A stretch of 64,000 bases of DNA from Plasmodiophora brassicae (Eukaryota > Endomyxa > Phytomyxea > Plasmodiophorida > Plasmodiophoridae): positions 806,001-870,000 of the forward strand of contig JASFAU010000015.1 of NCBI GenBank assembly GCA_039704465.1, in the 5' to 3' direction. This document shows, piece by piece, positions 52,774 to 62,956 of the stretch (the first letter of the stretch is position 1; each line of letters begins with the position of its first letter). Position numbers and translations under genes: made by a program. The notes beneath the pieces are model-generated. The model saw only the letters and a program-made list of their open reading frames with translations. It searched no databases and was not told where the DNA came from.

Positions 52774-54976
52774 TTATTGCGGAGACACGGCGATCGGCTC
52801 GGCGGACGGGTCGGCGGGTTCGCCGTGCGCTGCAGCTGCCCCGTCGCCTTCTCCGTCGGTAGCGGCGTCGGGGTGGAGAAGTGCGTACCGGGCGCGTTCC
52901 AGGAACTCGGGGATGCCCTGGCCGCTGCTGTGCCTCTGCTGGATGGCGTGGCATTTGGCGCGCACCGCCGTCATCGTCGCCTGGAACTTGAGCTTCTCCC
53001 GTCGCTGCTGTTCGATCGCCGCCTTGAGTTGCTCGGGCGTTGTCTCGAACGTGACGTCGCTGAGCGCGTTTAACCGCTCCTGCTCGCCGGCGACTTGCTC
53101 CTCCATGGCCGTGCGCTGCGTCCGCTCTTGATCCAGCTGCGCCTCCTTCGTGGCGATCTGCTTCGCGAACGCGGCCCGATTCGCGCCGAACTCCTTCGAC
53201 TTGGCCGCCATCTTCGCCTGGAGGTCGGCGAGCTTGGCCTCCTCGCCGGCCAGCTGCTTCTCCGCCTCGTCGCGCTTCGCCTGCTGCCCCAGCCGGAAAT
53301 GCATCTTCTCGTCGTTGATCACCTGCAGGTCCGCCAGCGCCTTCTCCACCTCCTGCTTCTCCGCCAGCAGCGTCTCCTGCAGGTCGCCCAGGCTCGCCAG
53401 CACGTTCTCCAGCTCGGCGATGTCCTCCCGGAGCCGTTTCGGGACCTACGGAAACGCCATCAGCAACAGGTTGGCGCTAAGCGCACAGACGGGCGTGTCG
53501 GCGTGGTCGACCTGGTTGCGGATCTGTGCCAGGTTCCGTCGGCAGAACGACCGGATCTTGGCCAGCTTCGAATGGTCCATGCGGTTGCCTCGCAGCTCGG
53601 CGGTCGTGATGGTCGTATTGCCCTGCAGTTCATCGAGGACGATCTGGCCCGCCGACGACGATATGTAGTTGTCGCGCAGGCGCAGGACGCGCAGGGCGCA
53701 GTCGGCGTTGGCCCCTATAGCAGTCGCCAGGGCGACGGCGCCGTCGTCGGCGACCTTGCACGACGACAGGTCGAGGTGCACGAGCGACAGGTTGCCGACG
53801 ATGGCCTCGGCGAGGGCAATGGCCGTCGGGTCGCGAACATCGTTCGACGACAGGTCCAACGCGGTCAGGACGCGGTTGCGGGTCAGGGCGCGCGCGATGG
53901 CCACGCCGCCCGACTCCCCGATCCCGTTCCGCGACAGGTTCACGCTCGTGATCGTCGACGACGCCGCTAACGCATGGGCAATGGCGATCGCGCCTGGATC
54001 GCCCATGCTGTTCGCGTGCACGTCGAGGACGACCAGGGTCCGATTCGAGATAAGGGCGTCCGTCATATCAGGGACGCCCGCGTCCAGCGCGTTGTCCCCG
54101 AGGTTGACCGTCACCAGCGTCGCATTGGCCTGGAACAGGGCGGCCAGGGATCGCGCTGCGTCAGCGCCGATGCCGTTCGCCGACAGGTCGACGTGTCGCA
54201 GGTCGCGGTTGCGTTGCAGGGCGTCGCAGAGCAGGGCGCATCCTCGCGCGCCAACCCGGTTCCTGGCCAGGTTCAGCGACGTGATCGACCGGTTCAGGCG
54301 CAGCATCTGCCCGACGGCGCTCGCGTCCGCATCGGTGATGCCGTTGCCGGACAGAATCAGCTGTGCGACAGCAAAGTGTCGGGCCAGGGCTTCGCAGACG
54401 GGTCGAACCGGCGACGATGCCGCCACCGACGAGCCGACTGCAGGGCGCTGGCCGGACAGGTCCAGCAGGTGGAGCTGGCGTAGACCGGGGAGCGCGCCCG
54501 CTATCACCGTGCCCCCATCGAATCCGATGCGGTTCCCTGCCAGGCGAAGTTCGTTCAGGGCGGGGCTGCCGTCCAGAAGCGGCTGGAGCGCCGCCATGGC
54601 GTAGTCGTCCAACGCTGTCGTATGGCCAGATTACAAGCGCATCCTTTGGCAGGCGGTCGCGAACCCCTACCATTGTCGGACAGGTCGAGGACCTTCAGCT
54701 GCCCTGACGGAATGCATTTCGACAGCGCAGCGCACGCGTGCAGGCCGACCCGGAAGTGTCGCAGGACGAGAACGCCGTCATCACCTGCGCGGCGAAGCCG
54801 GCGTTTATCCAGTGACGTAGGAACGGATACCCAGCAGCGCCCGCCGTACTGTATTGCATGGCGTCCGCCTGTGCGCGCGCACGCAGCAGATCGAGCGCCT
54901 TGCCGGACGGGCGCTCATCGTTGTCCCTGCAGATGGCCGGGAACACGTCGCCGATCAGCTTGTCCAGCTTCTCCAT
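52774..54976 (-). CDS. Leucine-rich-repeat / coiled-coil protein (4 exons)
   Basis: Exons 54976-54850, 54784-54671, 54614-53512 and 53445-52774; introns 56-66 bp; 671 residues. Joins restore DAMQYS/DDGVLVLRH, LSDN/ALDDYAM and AQIRNQ/VPKRLRED. Residues ~45-440 hold about twelve ribonuclease-inhibitor-type LRRs (LxxLDLSxNxIGxxGAxAIAxAL, e.g. TSVNLSRNGIGESGGVAIAR). After a short basic link a ~150-residue coiled coil follows (QETLLAEKQEVEKALADLQV) and a Gly/Ala/Asp-rich tail. The layout and length recall LRRC45-like or other ciliary LRR proteins, but the family is not assigned. A centrosomal or axonemal role is inferred from the neighbouring docking-complex gene. The donor of intron 3 (GTCGAC) is atypical. 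Confidence 0.7.
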
Positions 54977-55568
54977 TCGTGGCCCGCACTAACCACCACT
55001 GGCGCCAGGGGCGTACCCCGTCGAACCCCGACCCTAATCAGCTCGGATCGATACGCGTGGTGTAGGAATAACTTGGAACGGTTACAAACACGCACACACG
55101 CAGTATTGTCCAGAACAAGCCACGGCGTACGGACAGGTCCCGGGCGTGCCACGGCCGTCCTCCGGTTGTACTATTTGCCTACCTTCGAACGCACTCGCCA
55201 CTCGGGAGCAGAACAGCCCCATCCTCCAGGCGCAGCGTCGCGGCAGGGCCCGCAAAAACGAGGGCCGCAAAACCAGGCGACGGGTCAGATTTTCGTGCTG
55301 CGCCGCGTGGCGGCGTGGGCGCGCGCGTCACGTGTCGATGTGTGTACGTCGCACAAGAATAAAATATCCGCGTGGGTGGGTGGGGGGGGCGGCAGCGGCG
55401 CGGGGGCTCGGGGGGCGGATTTTCCGTCCGGTCTCGCTCGCGATCCAGGGGCGGGCGGGCGGGCGGCGAGAGGGCAAAATCTCGCGTCGCTCATTTTTGG
55501 TTTCTGGTGGGTTGTTGGCGCGTGATCCGGTCGCCGGTCGTCGTGGGGTAGCGGGGTCGACCAGCGTC
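54977..55568 (+). promoter_or_regulatory. Divergent interval between LRR gene and ADP/ATP carrier
   Basis: 592 bp with no convincing ORF. The part near 55370-55480 is extremely G-rich with runs of 6-7 G, next to the carrier start, and may be its core promoter or 5' UTR. Confidence 0.4.
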
Positions 55569-56546
55569 ATGGCAGGCGGGGACAGCAAGAAGTCAAGCGG
55601 GGTGGATGCGGCCGCCGGCGTGTCGTACTCGAAGTTCGCCACCGATTTCGCCCTGGGCGGCGTGTCCGGCACCGTCGCCAAGACGCTGACGGCGCCGATC
55701 GAGCGTGTCAAGCTGATCATCCAGACGCAGGATGCGAACCCGAGGATCCGGTCCGGCGAGGTGCCGCGCTACACCGGCATCGTCGACTGCTTCCGGCGGG
55801 TGCGCGCCGAGCAGGGCTTCGCCGCGTTCTGGCGAGGCAACTTCACCAACTGCGTCCGGTATTTCCCGACGCAGGCCATCAACCTGGCGTCCAAGGACAC
55901 CATCAAGGGCATGTTCCCGAAGTACGACCCGAAGACGCACTTCTGGCCGTTCTTTGGCGTCAACATGGCGTCGGGCGGCGCCGCCGGCGCCTTCTCGCTC
56001 ATGTTCGTCTACCCGCTCGACTACGCGCGTACGCGCCTGGCGTCCGACGTCGGCACCGGCAAGAAGCAGTTCAACGGTCTGCTGGACTGCCTGGTGAAGA
56101 GCAGCAAGGGGCCGAAGGGGTTCTTCGGCCTGTACCAGGGGTTCGGCGTCTCCGTCGCCGGCATCATCCCGTACCGGGGCGTTCAGTTCGGCCTGAACGA
56201 CACGATCAAGGGCGTCAACCCGTGGGACAAGGACACGACCGTGGTCGGCATCGTCTCGAAGTGGGTCGGCGCGCAGGTCTCCGTCATCATGTCCGGGTAC
56301 GTGACGTACCCGTTCGACACGGTCCGGCGTCGCCTGCAGATGGAGGCGGAGAAGCCCATTGCCGAACGCCTGTACACGGGCCCGATGCACTGTTTCAACC
56401 GCATCCTCAAGGACGAGGGCTCCAAGGCGCTGTTCAAGGGCGCCGGCGCCAACATCCTGCGTGGCACCGGCGCCGCCCTGGTCCTCGTCATCTACGGCGA
56501 GCTGCAGGCCTGGCTCGGCATCGAAGGTGCCGCTGGCGGTGAGTAA
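55569..56546 (+). CDS. AAC: Mitochondrial ADP/ATP carrier
   Basis: 325 residues from the ATG at 55569. Three mitochondrial-carrier repeats have the signatures PIERVK, PLDYAR and PFDTVR, and six membrane helices are expected. The close match to ADP/ATP translocases is clear: YFPTQAINLASKDTIKGMF, FSLMFVYPLDYARTRLASD, YRGVQFGLNDTIK and ILRGTGAALVLVIY. It exchanges cytosolic ADP for matrix ATP. One oddity is that the RRRMMM signature of AACs reads RRRLQM here. At the 3' end GTGAGT after codon ~323 is a perfect donor, and splicing to CAG at 56675 would replace the last residues by a two-codon ending; both ends are plausible. AATAAA follows at 56692. Confidence 0.95.
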   Translation: MAGGDSKKSSGVDAAAGVSYSKFATDFALGGVSGTVAKTLTAPIERVKLIIQTQDANPRIRSGEVPRYTGIVDCFRRVRAEQGFAAFWRGNFTNCVRYFPTQAINLASKDTIKGMFPKYDPKTHFWPFFGVNMASGGAAGAFSLMFVYPLDYARTRLASDVGTGKKQFNGLLDCLVKSSKGPKGFFGLYQGFGVSVAGIIPYRGVQFGLNDTIKGVNPWDKDTTVVGIVSKWVGAQVSVIMSGYVTYPFDTVRRRLQMEAEKPIAERLYTGPMHCFNRILKDEGSKALFKGAGANILRGTGAALVLVIYGELQAWLGIEGAAGGE

Positions 56547-56691
56547 TCGCCCGCGCACGACGACCCTGCGACTCCTCCCACACCGGAACCCGTGAGTGCG
56601 GCACGCCATGCCTGCGTTTCTAACTCTCTCTGTGTGTGTGTCCGAATCTGACTGTCGCCTTTGCTGCGTGTCGCAGATGGATAACGATTTG

Positions 56692-56697
56692 AATAAA
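56692..56697 (+). terminator. Polyadenylation signal AATAAA of the ADP/ATP carrier
   Basis: Exact hexamer about 145 bp after the carrier stop. Confidence 0.6.
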
Positions 56698-57011
56698 ACG
56701 CATCCAGATGATCAGCCTGGTATGGTCCGCGGGCGTTGGATAGGATGGTAGGTAGTTACTTCGGGCGCGCGGGGGAGACCCCTACGACTACGTAAACGCA
56801 GCCGGCCCTCCTCCTGGAACCCGCGAACGCTCCCCGCGTGTAGCAGCTGGTCGCGACTTGGAGCCATCATCCGGGCGGTGCGCCCTGTTGGATGGTCACT
56901 GGCGGTAGCGGTGGTGGTGGTGGAGCGCACTTTGTTGCAGTTCAAAATCCGTGGCAAGCCGGGCGAACGGACGGACGGCCATCGTTGCGGCCCCCGACCA
57001 TCGCGTCACGG

Positions 57012-59209
57012 ATGGCAGATCCGCGATCGACGACGACGACGACGTCCGCGTCCAGGGTCGCCCCGGGGCCCGGTCCAGGGCCGGCGCCGCGTCCCGCTCA
57101 GCAACCGTCCGCCGCCGGCGCGCCCATGCCCCACCCGCCGTACTACTATCCGGCGCAGGCGCCCGCTGCCGGCGCAGGTCGGTCGCCGCGTCGCTCGACC
57201 TCCGACGCACACACACGCACCGCGTCTCTGACGTTGTCGTGGCTGATATATAGACCCCTACGTCGTGTACGGTCACCAGGCGCCACCGTACAATCCGGCG
57301 GCGCAGTTCCCGCCGCCAGCAGGCGTCTACCCGGGCGCGTACGCCGGCCCGCCCACTGCACAATACTACACGCCGGCCGGCTACCAACAATATGTACGTC
57401 GTTATTCGTTCGGGTGCTGTTCCTCGCCTTCGGTTGCTGCACATTGATATTCGACCGCCGTCGCACGTGGCTTGGTCGTTGTCGTCGTTTCGACCTTTCC
57501 GAATGCGATGGACGGGGTGCGTTCACGAGGCCGGCTAATTCCACCCTGTGTATGCATAGGCTCCGTCGCCGTATTATGTCCCGTATCAGCAGCAGCAGCA
57601 GCAGCATCAGCAGGCACCGCAGCGACAGCAGCCGTCGTTTCCGGGGCCGCCCCACCAACCATCGCAACCGCCGATGTATTACAAGCCGCCCGCGAGGCCA
57701 CCGAATGATGAACGCGGGCCCGCGCCGCCTGCACCTGCACCCACAATGTCGCACGCACAGGTCGGCGCGCGTCCGTTCACCGCCCTCGTACCGCGGGTCG
57801 TCTGATCCTGCTAGCAAAGATTGCGATGCAGACGACCACGAACGCGGCGCCGGACGCGAACCAGCCGACCGGGGCGGCGAGGAGCGCATCGCCCGCCGGA
57901 ACGCGGGCACCGGCCCCGACTCTCAACGGAGCGGACTGGAAGGCGTCGCTCAGCCTGCCGCCGAAGGACGGGCGTATCGTCACGGCGGACGTCAGCGCGA
58001 CGCGCGGCAACGAGTTCGAGGATTTCCACTTGAAGCGGGAACTGCTGATGGGCATCTTCGAGATGGGGTTCGAGAAGCCGTCGCCGATCCAGGAGGAGAG
58101 CATCCCGCTGATCCTCCTCGGGTACGACGTGCTTGCCCGCGCGAAGAACGGCACGGGCAAGACGGCGTCGTTCGTGATCCCGCTGCTGGAGAACTGCGAC
58201 AGCGCCAAGGACCACACGCAGGCGCTGGTCCTCGTCCCGACCCGCGAGCTGGCGCTGCAGACGAGCGCGGTCATCAAGCAGCTGGCGCGCCACCTGAACA
58301 TCAACGTCATGGTGTCGTTCGGCGGCACGAACCTGAAGGACGACATCATCCGGCTGATGAAACCCGTGCACGTCATTGTCGCCACGCCCGGCCGCGTCCT
58401 GGACCTGGCCCGCAAGGGCGTCGCCAACCTGTCCAAGACCCGGTCGGTCGTCATGGACGAGGCCGACAAGTTGCTGTCGCCCGAGTTCGTCCCCGTCATC
58501 GAGTCGATCCTCGGGTTCACGCCCAAGGACCGCCAGCTGCTGCTCTTCTCGGCGACGTTCCCCAGGAGCGTCAAGCAGTTCAAAGGTGCCGCTCTGCGCG
58601 CCCGGGGCGTACATGCTGCTGCTGGGCGCCCGCTGACGTGTGTGTGCTGCGTGCGCAGATGACTGGATGCCCAAGGCGTACGAGATCAACCTGATGGACG
58701 AGCTGACGCTGAGGGGCGTCACGCAGTACTATGCGTTCGTCGACGAACGGCAGAAGGTGCACTGCCTGTCGACCCTGTTCCGGAAGCTGGAGATCAACCA
58801 GGCGATCATCTTCTGCAATTCGGTGGCGCGCGTCGAGCTGCTCGCCAAGAAGATCACCGAGATGGGCTCCTCCTGTTTCTACATTCACGCGCGCATGCAC
58901 CAGGACCATCGCAACCGCGTGTTTCACGACTTTCGCAACGGCGCGTGCCGGAACCTGGTCTGCACCGACCTGTTCACCAGGGGCATCGACATCCAGTCCG
59001 TCAACGTCGTCATCAACTTTGACTTCCCGAAGTCCAGCGAGACCTACCTGCATCGGATCGGGCGCGCCGGCCGGTTCGGCCACCTCGGCCTGGCGATCAA
59101 CTTCATCAGCGACCAGGACAGGGCGACGCTGTACAGGATCGAGCAGGAGCTGGGCACCGAGGTCAAACCCATCCCGCCCGTCATCGACAAGTCGCTGTAC
59201 GTCATCTGA
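57012..59209 (+). CDS. DDX6: DDX6/Dhh1 DEAD-box RNA helicase (5 exons)
   Basis: Exons 57012-57177, 57254-57393, 57560-57760, 57820-58585 and 58659-59209; introns 59-166 bp; 607 residues. The first three exons encode a Pro/Gln/Tyr-rich low-complexity N-terminus with a polyQ run (CAG array at ~57586-57606). The core then follows: [20 protein letters not shown] and SPIQEESIP (Q motif), AKNGTGKT (I), PTREL (Ia), ATPGR (Ib), DEAD (II), SAT (III) and [13 protein letters not shown] (VI). [19 protein letters not shown] is diagnostic of the DDX6/Me31B/Dhh1 group. It represses translation and promotes decapping in P-bodies. The join AHQ/IAMQ at intron 3 uses acceptor CAAAG and is less sure; an N-terminally shorter product from ATG 57826 is possible. 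Confidence 0.95.
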
Positions 59210-59523
59210 CGAGCGCGCCGCCCGCCGCGCCTTCGATCGTCCCTTCCCACACGTATACACACACACATGGGGGTCGTTCAGGCCACGCCCGCGTCGTCCG
59301 TTTCGTCGTCGCCCGTCGGTTGGCTGCCCGCGTTGATGGCGATGTTGTGCGGTTGGAGGAGAGGGGTGGATTCGTGGGCCTTGGCAGCGCTCGTCCAGCA
59401 GGTGGCCGTCGTCACCCGAGCCACGTCGCCCTGCGATCCGGGCGCACCTCGAGGGCCTCGGCCCCTGCCCATATTCATCGTGACCGGCCGAGCCGCCGCG
59501 CGTGGTCGTATTGAAGGTCGGGT

Positions 59524-60007
59524 CATGGGCGGCGCCGTCGGCCGCCGGGAGCCCGAGTTGGACAATGGTGGTGGTGGTGGAGGCGGCGATGATGATGATG
59601 ATGAAGGAGTAGCGGGCGCCAGCGCCGAGGCCGGCGAGACCTGGCTGCGTATCGCACCGATCGACGATGCCGCGCGATCCGACCTTGTCGAATCCGCCCG
59701 GGCGTCGTTCGGCCGAGCGTACGCCGGCCGGATCAGGACGCTGTCGTTCATCGCCGGCGGGCGCCTGCAGACCATGCGGGTGACCGTCCCGGTCGCCGCC
59801 GTCGACGCCATCGTCGTCGGCCTGACCAACCTGGACAGGTCGTGGGCGACGACGGACGGCGAGGAACTCCCGCGCCGGTACCAGGGCGTCCCCGTCGAGT
59901 ACGTCTGCGGCATGACCCGGGCCCCATCGGACGACCTGCGCGCCTGGGTCGACCACGCGGCCGGGTCGACCGCCCTTCCAGACCGGCCGACACACGTCCA
60001 TACCTAA
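59524..60007 (+). CDS. Hypothetical protein with Gly/Asp run
   Basis: From ATG 59524 the frame encodes 160 residues with very G/C-biased third positions, unlike the antisense frame, so the plus strand is probably coding. It starts with a Gly run and an Asp run from GGT and GAT trinucleotides. A compact domain follows: TWLRIAPIDDAARSDLVESA, then RIRTLSFIAGGRLQTMRVTV and YQGVPVEYVCGMTRAPSDDL. I do not recognise the family. The frame is open further upstream to 59267, so the true start may be earlier or on another exon. Confidence 0.45.
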
Positions 60008-60199
60008 CAGCACACCCAGTGTGCCGCCATCGGGAAGGTGCACGACCCGGCGGGATACAGATATCGAAACCGATCGATCGCGCGGCGCGCTTGGATGATG
60101 CGACCGGGGCAGATATTCCGATACGTTTCAGGTGGGGGAGCGCGCGCGTGCCGACAACGCATCGCACGCGTGTGCTCGTCGGGTGTATCGCCTGGCACG

Positions 60200-61154
60200 A
60201 TGATGCGTCGCAGTCGCAGCGCAACGCACCTGTCGGCATCGTCGCCGCCGTCTGCGGAGGCGCTCGACGGCCTCCTGCTGCGCTACCAGCTGCGCGACGC
60301 CCTGCTGTACCAGGTGCAGGCGCAGGTGCGGGCGCCGTCGCGCACGTTGGCGCGCGACCGGTCGGTGGCCCGCGCCGTCCGCCACGAATCACGGTCGGTC
60401 GTCGACCATGCGCGTTCCGATGCGTCCTGGCCCGACCTGGGCCGACAGCTGCGCTCCGCTGCGTCGGTGTCGGCGTTGCTCCACGTGCGGCACCCGGCCG
60501 TCCAGCAGTCGATCGGCAACCTGCGGGCGAAGCTTCTGCGTAAGTGCGCGCAGCACGCCACTGCGCGCAGACGGCCACTGACGCATTCCAGTCCGCAGCC
60601 CGAGCACCACGACGATGGCGTTCGCGGCGCGGCGAGAAGGCGAGCCGAAGCGCGGCAATGCCCTGCCGGCGCCGCTGACGACGACGACGACGACGAAGAT
60701 CGTGGTGGCCCCGCTGCGTCGGCGGCCCGTGTGCCGCGTGCTGGGCACCATGCTGCACCGGCACCTGGCGCGACAGTTCGAGGCGGTGACACAGGACCGT
60801 GCCGACATGGCCGCGGTCGAGGCGGAGCTGCGCCGGCGCCTGATGGACGAGTTTGGCGAGTTCAACGACGACATGGTCCTGTGGGCCTTCTTCGACAAGG
60901 CGAACGCGGGCCACATCGTGTACGACCAGTTCGACACGGCGCTGGGCGAGCTGGGCATGCAGCTCGACGCACACGACGTCCAGCGACTCTTCTTCCGGTA
61001 CCAGGACGGCAACGGCAAGATCGTCCTGCGCGATTTCATGCGCTTCGTGGTCGGGCGCGACCCGCTGGCCAGGACCGCGAACCTGCGCCGGGCCGCCGCC
61101 AGACGGCAGCTGAACCTCGACGAGCAGCGCCACCTGCGCCAATCCTGGATCTAA
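60200..61154 (+). CDS. EF-hand protein (2 exons)
   Basis: Exons 60200-60539 and 60592-61154; intron 52 bp (GTAAGT...CCAG); 300 residues. The N-terminal half is basic and Arg/Ser-rich with helical segments (LLLRYQLRDALLYQVQAQVR). The C-terminal half has two EF-hand-like units: LWAFFDKANAGHIVYDQFDT and LFFRYQDGNGKIVLRDFMRF. The second has the better calcium loop (QDGNGKIVLRDF); the first lacks several acidic ligands. It is probably a regulatory or structural calcium-responsive protein. No family is assigned. The frame is open upstream of 60200, so the start is uncertain. It is convergent with the NEK gene 125 bp away. Confidence 0.65.
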
Positions 61155-61279
61155 ACCCGTTCCCCTAGCTGCCGCCGTTGCACCGCGTCTCTCGTATACA
61201 GCCATGCACGTACGGTCGCAGCAGACGTGGCGTCGCAACGCGGTGTGAACATGTTTATAATTAGGCAAACGTTCAGTTG

Positions 61280-62521
61280 TCATTTGATGGGCGATATGGT
61301 GAGGCGCCGGTTGAGCTGCGCCAGCAGGTCGTGGCGAACGCCGCCGACGCGCGGCACCGCCCGCTTCTCCTGCTTCGGCGTGCGGAACTCGTCGTCGTAC
61401 ATGGACGGATCCATCAGCAGCAGGGCGCGTTCCCGTCGGTCCAGGTCCCGCTCGCGACGGTCCAGGCCGGCCTCGCGCTCATCGAGCATGCGTTCGCGTT
61501 CGCGCAGGCGCTCTTCCAGGACGGCGGTCGCATCGTCCGCGCCGGGGCAGGCGGCGGCCAGCACCTGATCAATCGACGGGCGCCTGTGCGGCACGACATC
61601 GAGCATCGACTCGACCAGGCGACGCAGCCGGGCGCTGTACCGGGTCGGCAGCGGCGCGTGCCGACCCGCTGCGATCTTCGCCGCCAGCGCCAGCTGGTTC
61701 GACGCGCGGAACGGCGCCTCCAGGCACGCCATCTCGTACAGCAGGCACCCGAACGACCAGATGTCGCACTTGGCGTCGTACGACCCTTCGCGAACCTGAA
61801 CGGGCAGACGCGGTCCGTTAGACGGCGCCGCCCAGGGCGAGGCGAACACAGGCCAACCTGTTCCGGCGACATGTACGACGGCGTGCCGACGTGCGACCGG
61901 GCGCATTGCTGGGAGTCGGCCAGGACGCGCGCCAGGCCGAAGTCGCCGAGCTTGGCGCACCGGTGGTCCGCATCTGCAACCGATCGTCGTCAGCAGGAGG
62001 GGGACAGGGACGCAGGCGCGCGCACGCGTGTGACGTACCCAGGAGGATGTTGGACGGTTTCAGGTCGCGGTGCAGGATGCCGGCCCGGTGGCAGGCCTGC
62101 AGGGCGCCGCCGACCTGGCCGACGATGCTCCAGATGAAGGGTTCGTCGAAGAACGTGCGCTGCAGGCGATGCAGGCGGATGACGGCGGCCAGGTCGCCGC
62201 CGGCGCAGTACTCCATGACGATGAAGATGGTCCTGCGCCGCCGGTCGATCACGCGGTCGTGGTACCGGACGACGTGCGGGTGCGACGCCAGCTGACGCAT
62301 GAAGTTGACCTCGTCGACCAGCATGGCCTTCTCCTTGTCGGACATGGTCCCGAAGTGGATCTCCTTCCAGACCAGGACCTGCGCGCGTCAGGAACGCCGT
62401 CCTTTGTTTGGCGAATCGCGCCGCCTACCTGTCCGTCGGACACGCGGCGCACCTTGGTGACGCGCCCGAACGCGCCCTCACCGACGACACCCATCTGTTC
62501 GTAGTCGTCCACGGCCGTCAT
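61280..62521 (-). CDS. NIMA-related protein kinase (NEK, 4 exons)
   Basis: Exons 62521-62429, 62378-62039, 61973-61858 and 61795-61280; introns 50-65 bp; 354 residues. Joins restore RVSDGQ/VLVWKEIHFG, SNILL/DADHRCAK and YMSPEQ/VREGSYD. Motifs: GVVGEGAFGRV (Gly loop), VWKEI (Lys), HRDLKPSNIL (catalytic), LGDFGLARVL (DFG), VGTPSYMSPE (activation end), YDAKCDIWSFGCLLYEM. NEK-type features are MTxxDDYE at the N-terminus and, after the kinase domain, a Glu/Arg coiled coil (LEERLRERERMLDEREAGLD) like NEK2. NEKs act at centrosomes, basal bodies and cilia, which suits this neighbourhood. The exact NEK class is not assigned. Confidence 0.9.
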
Positions 62522-62956
62522 GATGTGTGTGTCGTACGGCGGACGACGGCGTTCGCGCAGGTCGAGCACGACGGGGTTCCCCAAGTGGGCAACCGCAACA
62601 CGGTGGGTTGCGTTCACGCGGGAAAGTCGCGCGCGCGCTCTGCCTATCTTGCTCCCCGTGTCGTCCGTCCCAGACGCCGGCAGCGGGACTGAGTGCGGTG
62701 CAACCAGGGTCGGTCTCGACCAGCGGCAACCACTCCGTCGCACCACGTCGAGCGCGTCGCCTGGGGCCGTCAATTCCCCGCCAAAAAACAACGGCGGGCA
62801 CGAAAATCCCGCGCGCCAAACACGCTGAAACGAGGCTGGCAACAACAACAGGTTACTACCAACCAGGAAGGCAGTCTGTTGGGCGACAACCGCATTGCGT
62901 CAAGGACCGGCGATCGTTGCACTGGATAGGTCTTTATGAACAGTGACATACGGATA
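62522..62956 (+). other. Intergenic between NEK and GRK-type kinase genes
   Basis: 435 bp between two same-strand (minus) genes: promoter of the NEK gene and 3' flank of the GRK gene. No further gene seen. Confidence 0.4.

Noticed and set aside
55146..55568. N-terminal extension of the ADP/ATP carrier frame
   Set aside because: The frame is open to 55146, but it reads Arg/Gly-rich low complexity from G-runs; carriers start close to the first helix, so the ATG at 55569 was chosen.
56541..56675. Terminal intron in the ADP/ATP carrier
   Set aside because: GTGAGT and CAG are good sites, but the unspliced ending is equally sensible and the extra exon would code for only about two residues; not decided without transcripts.
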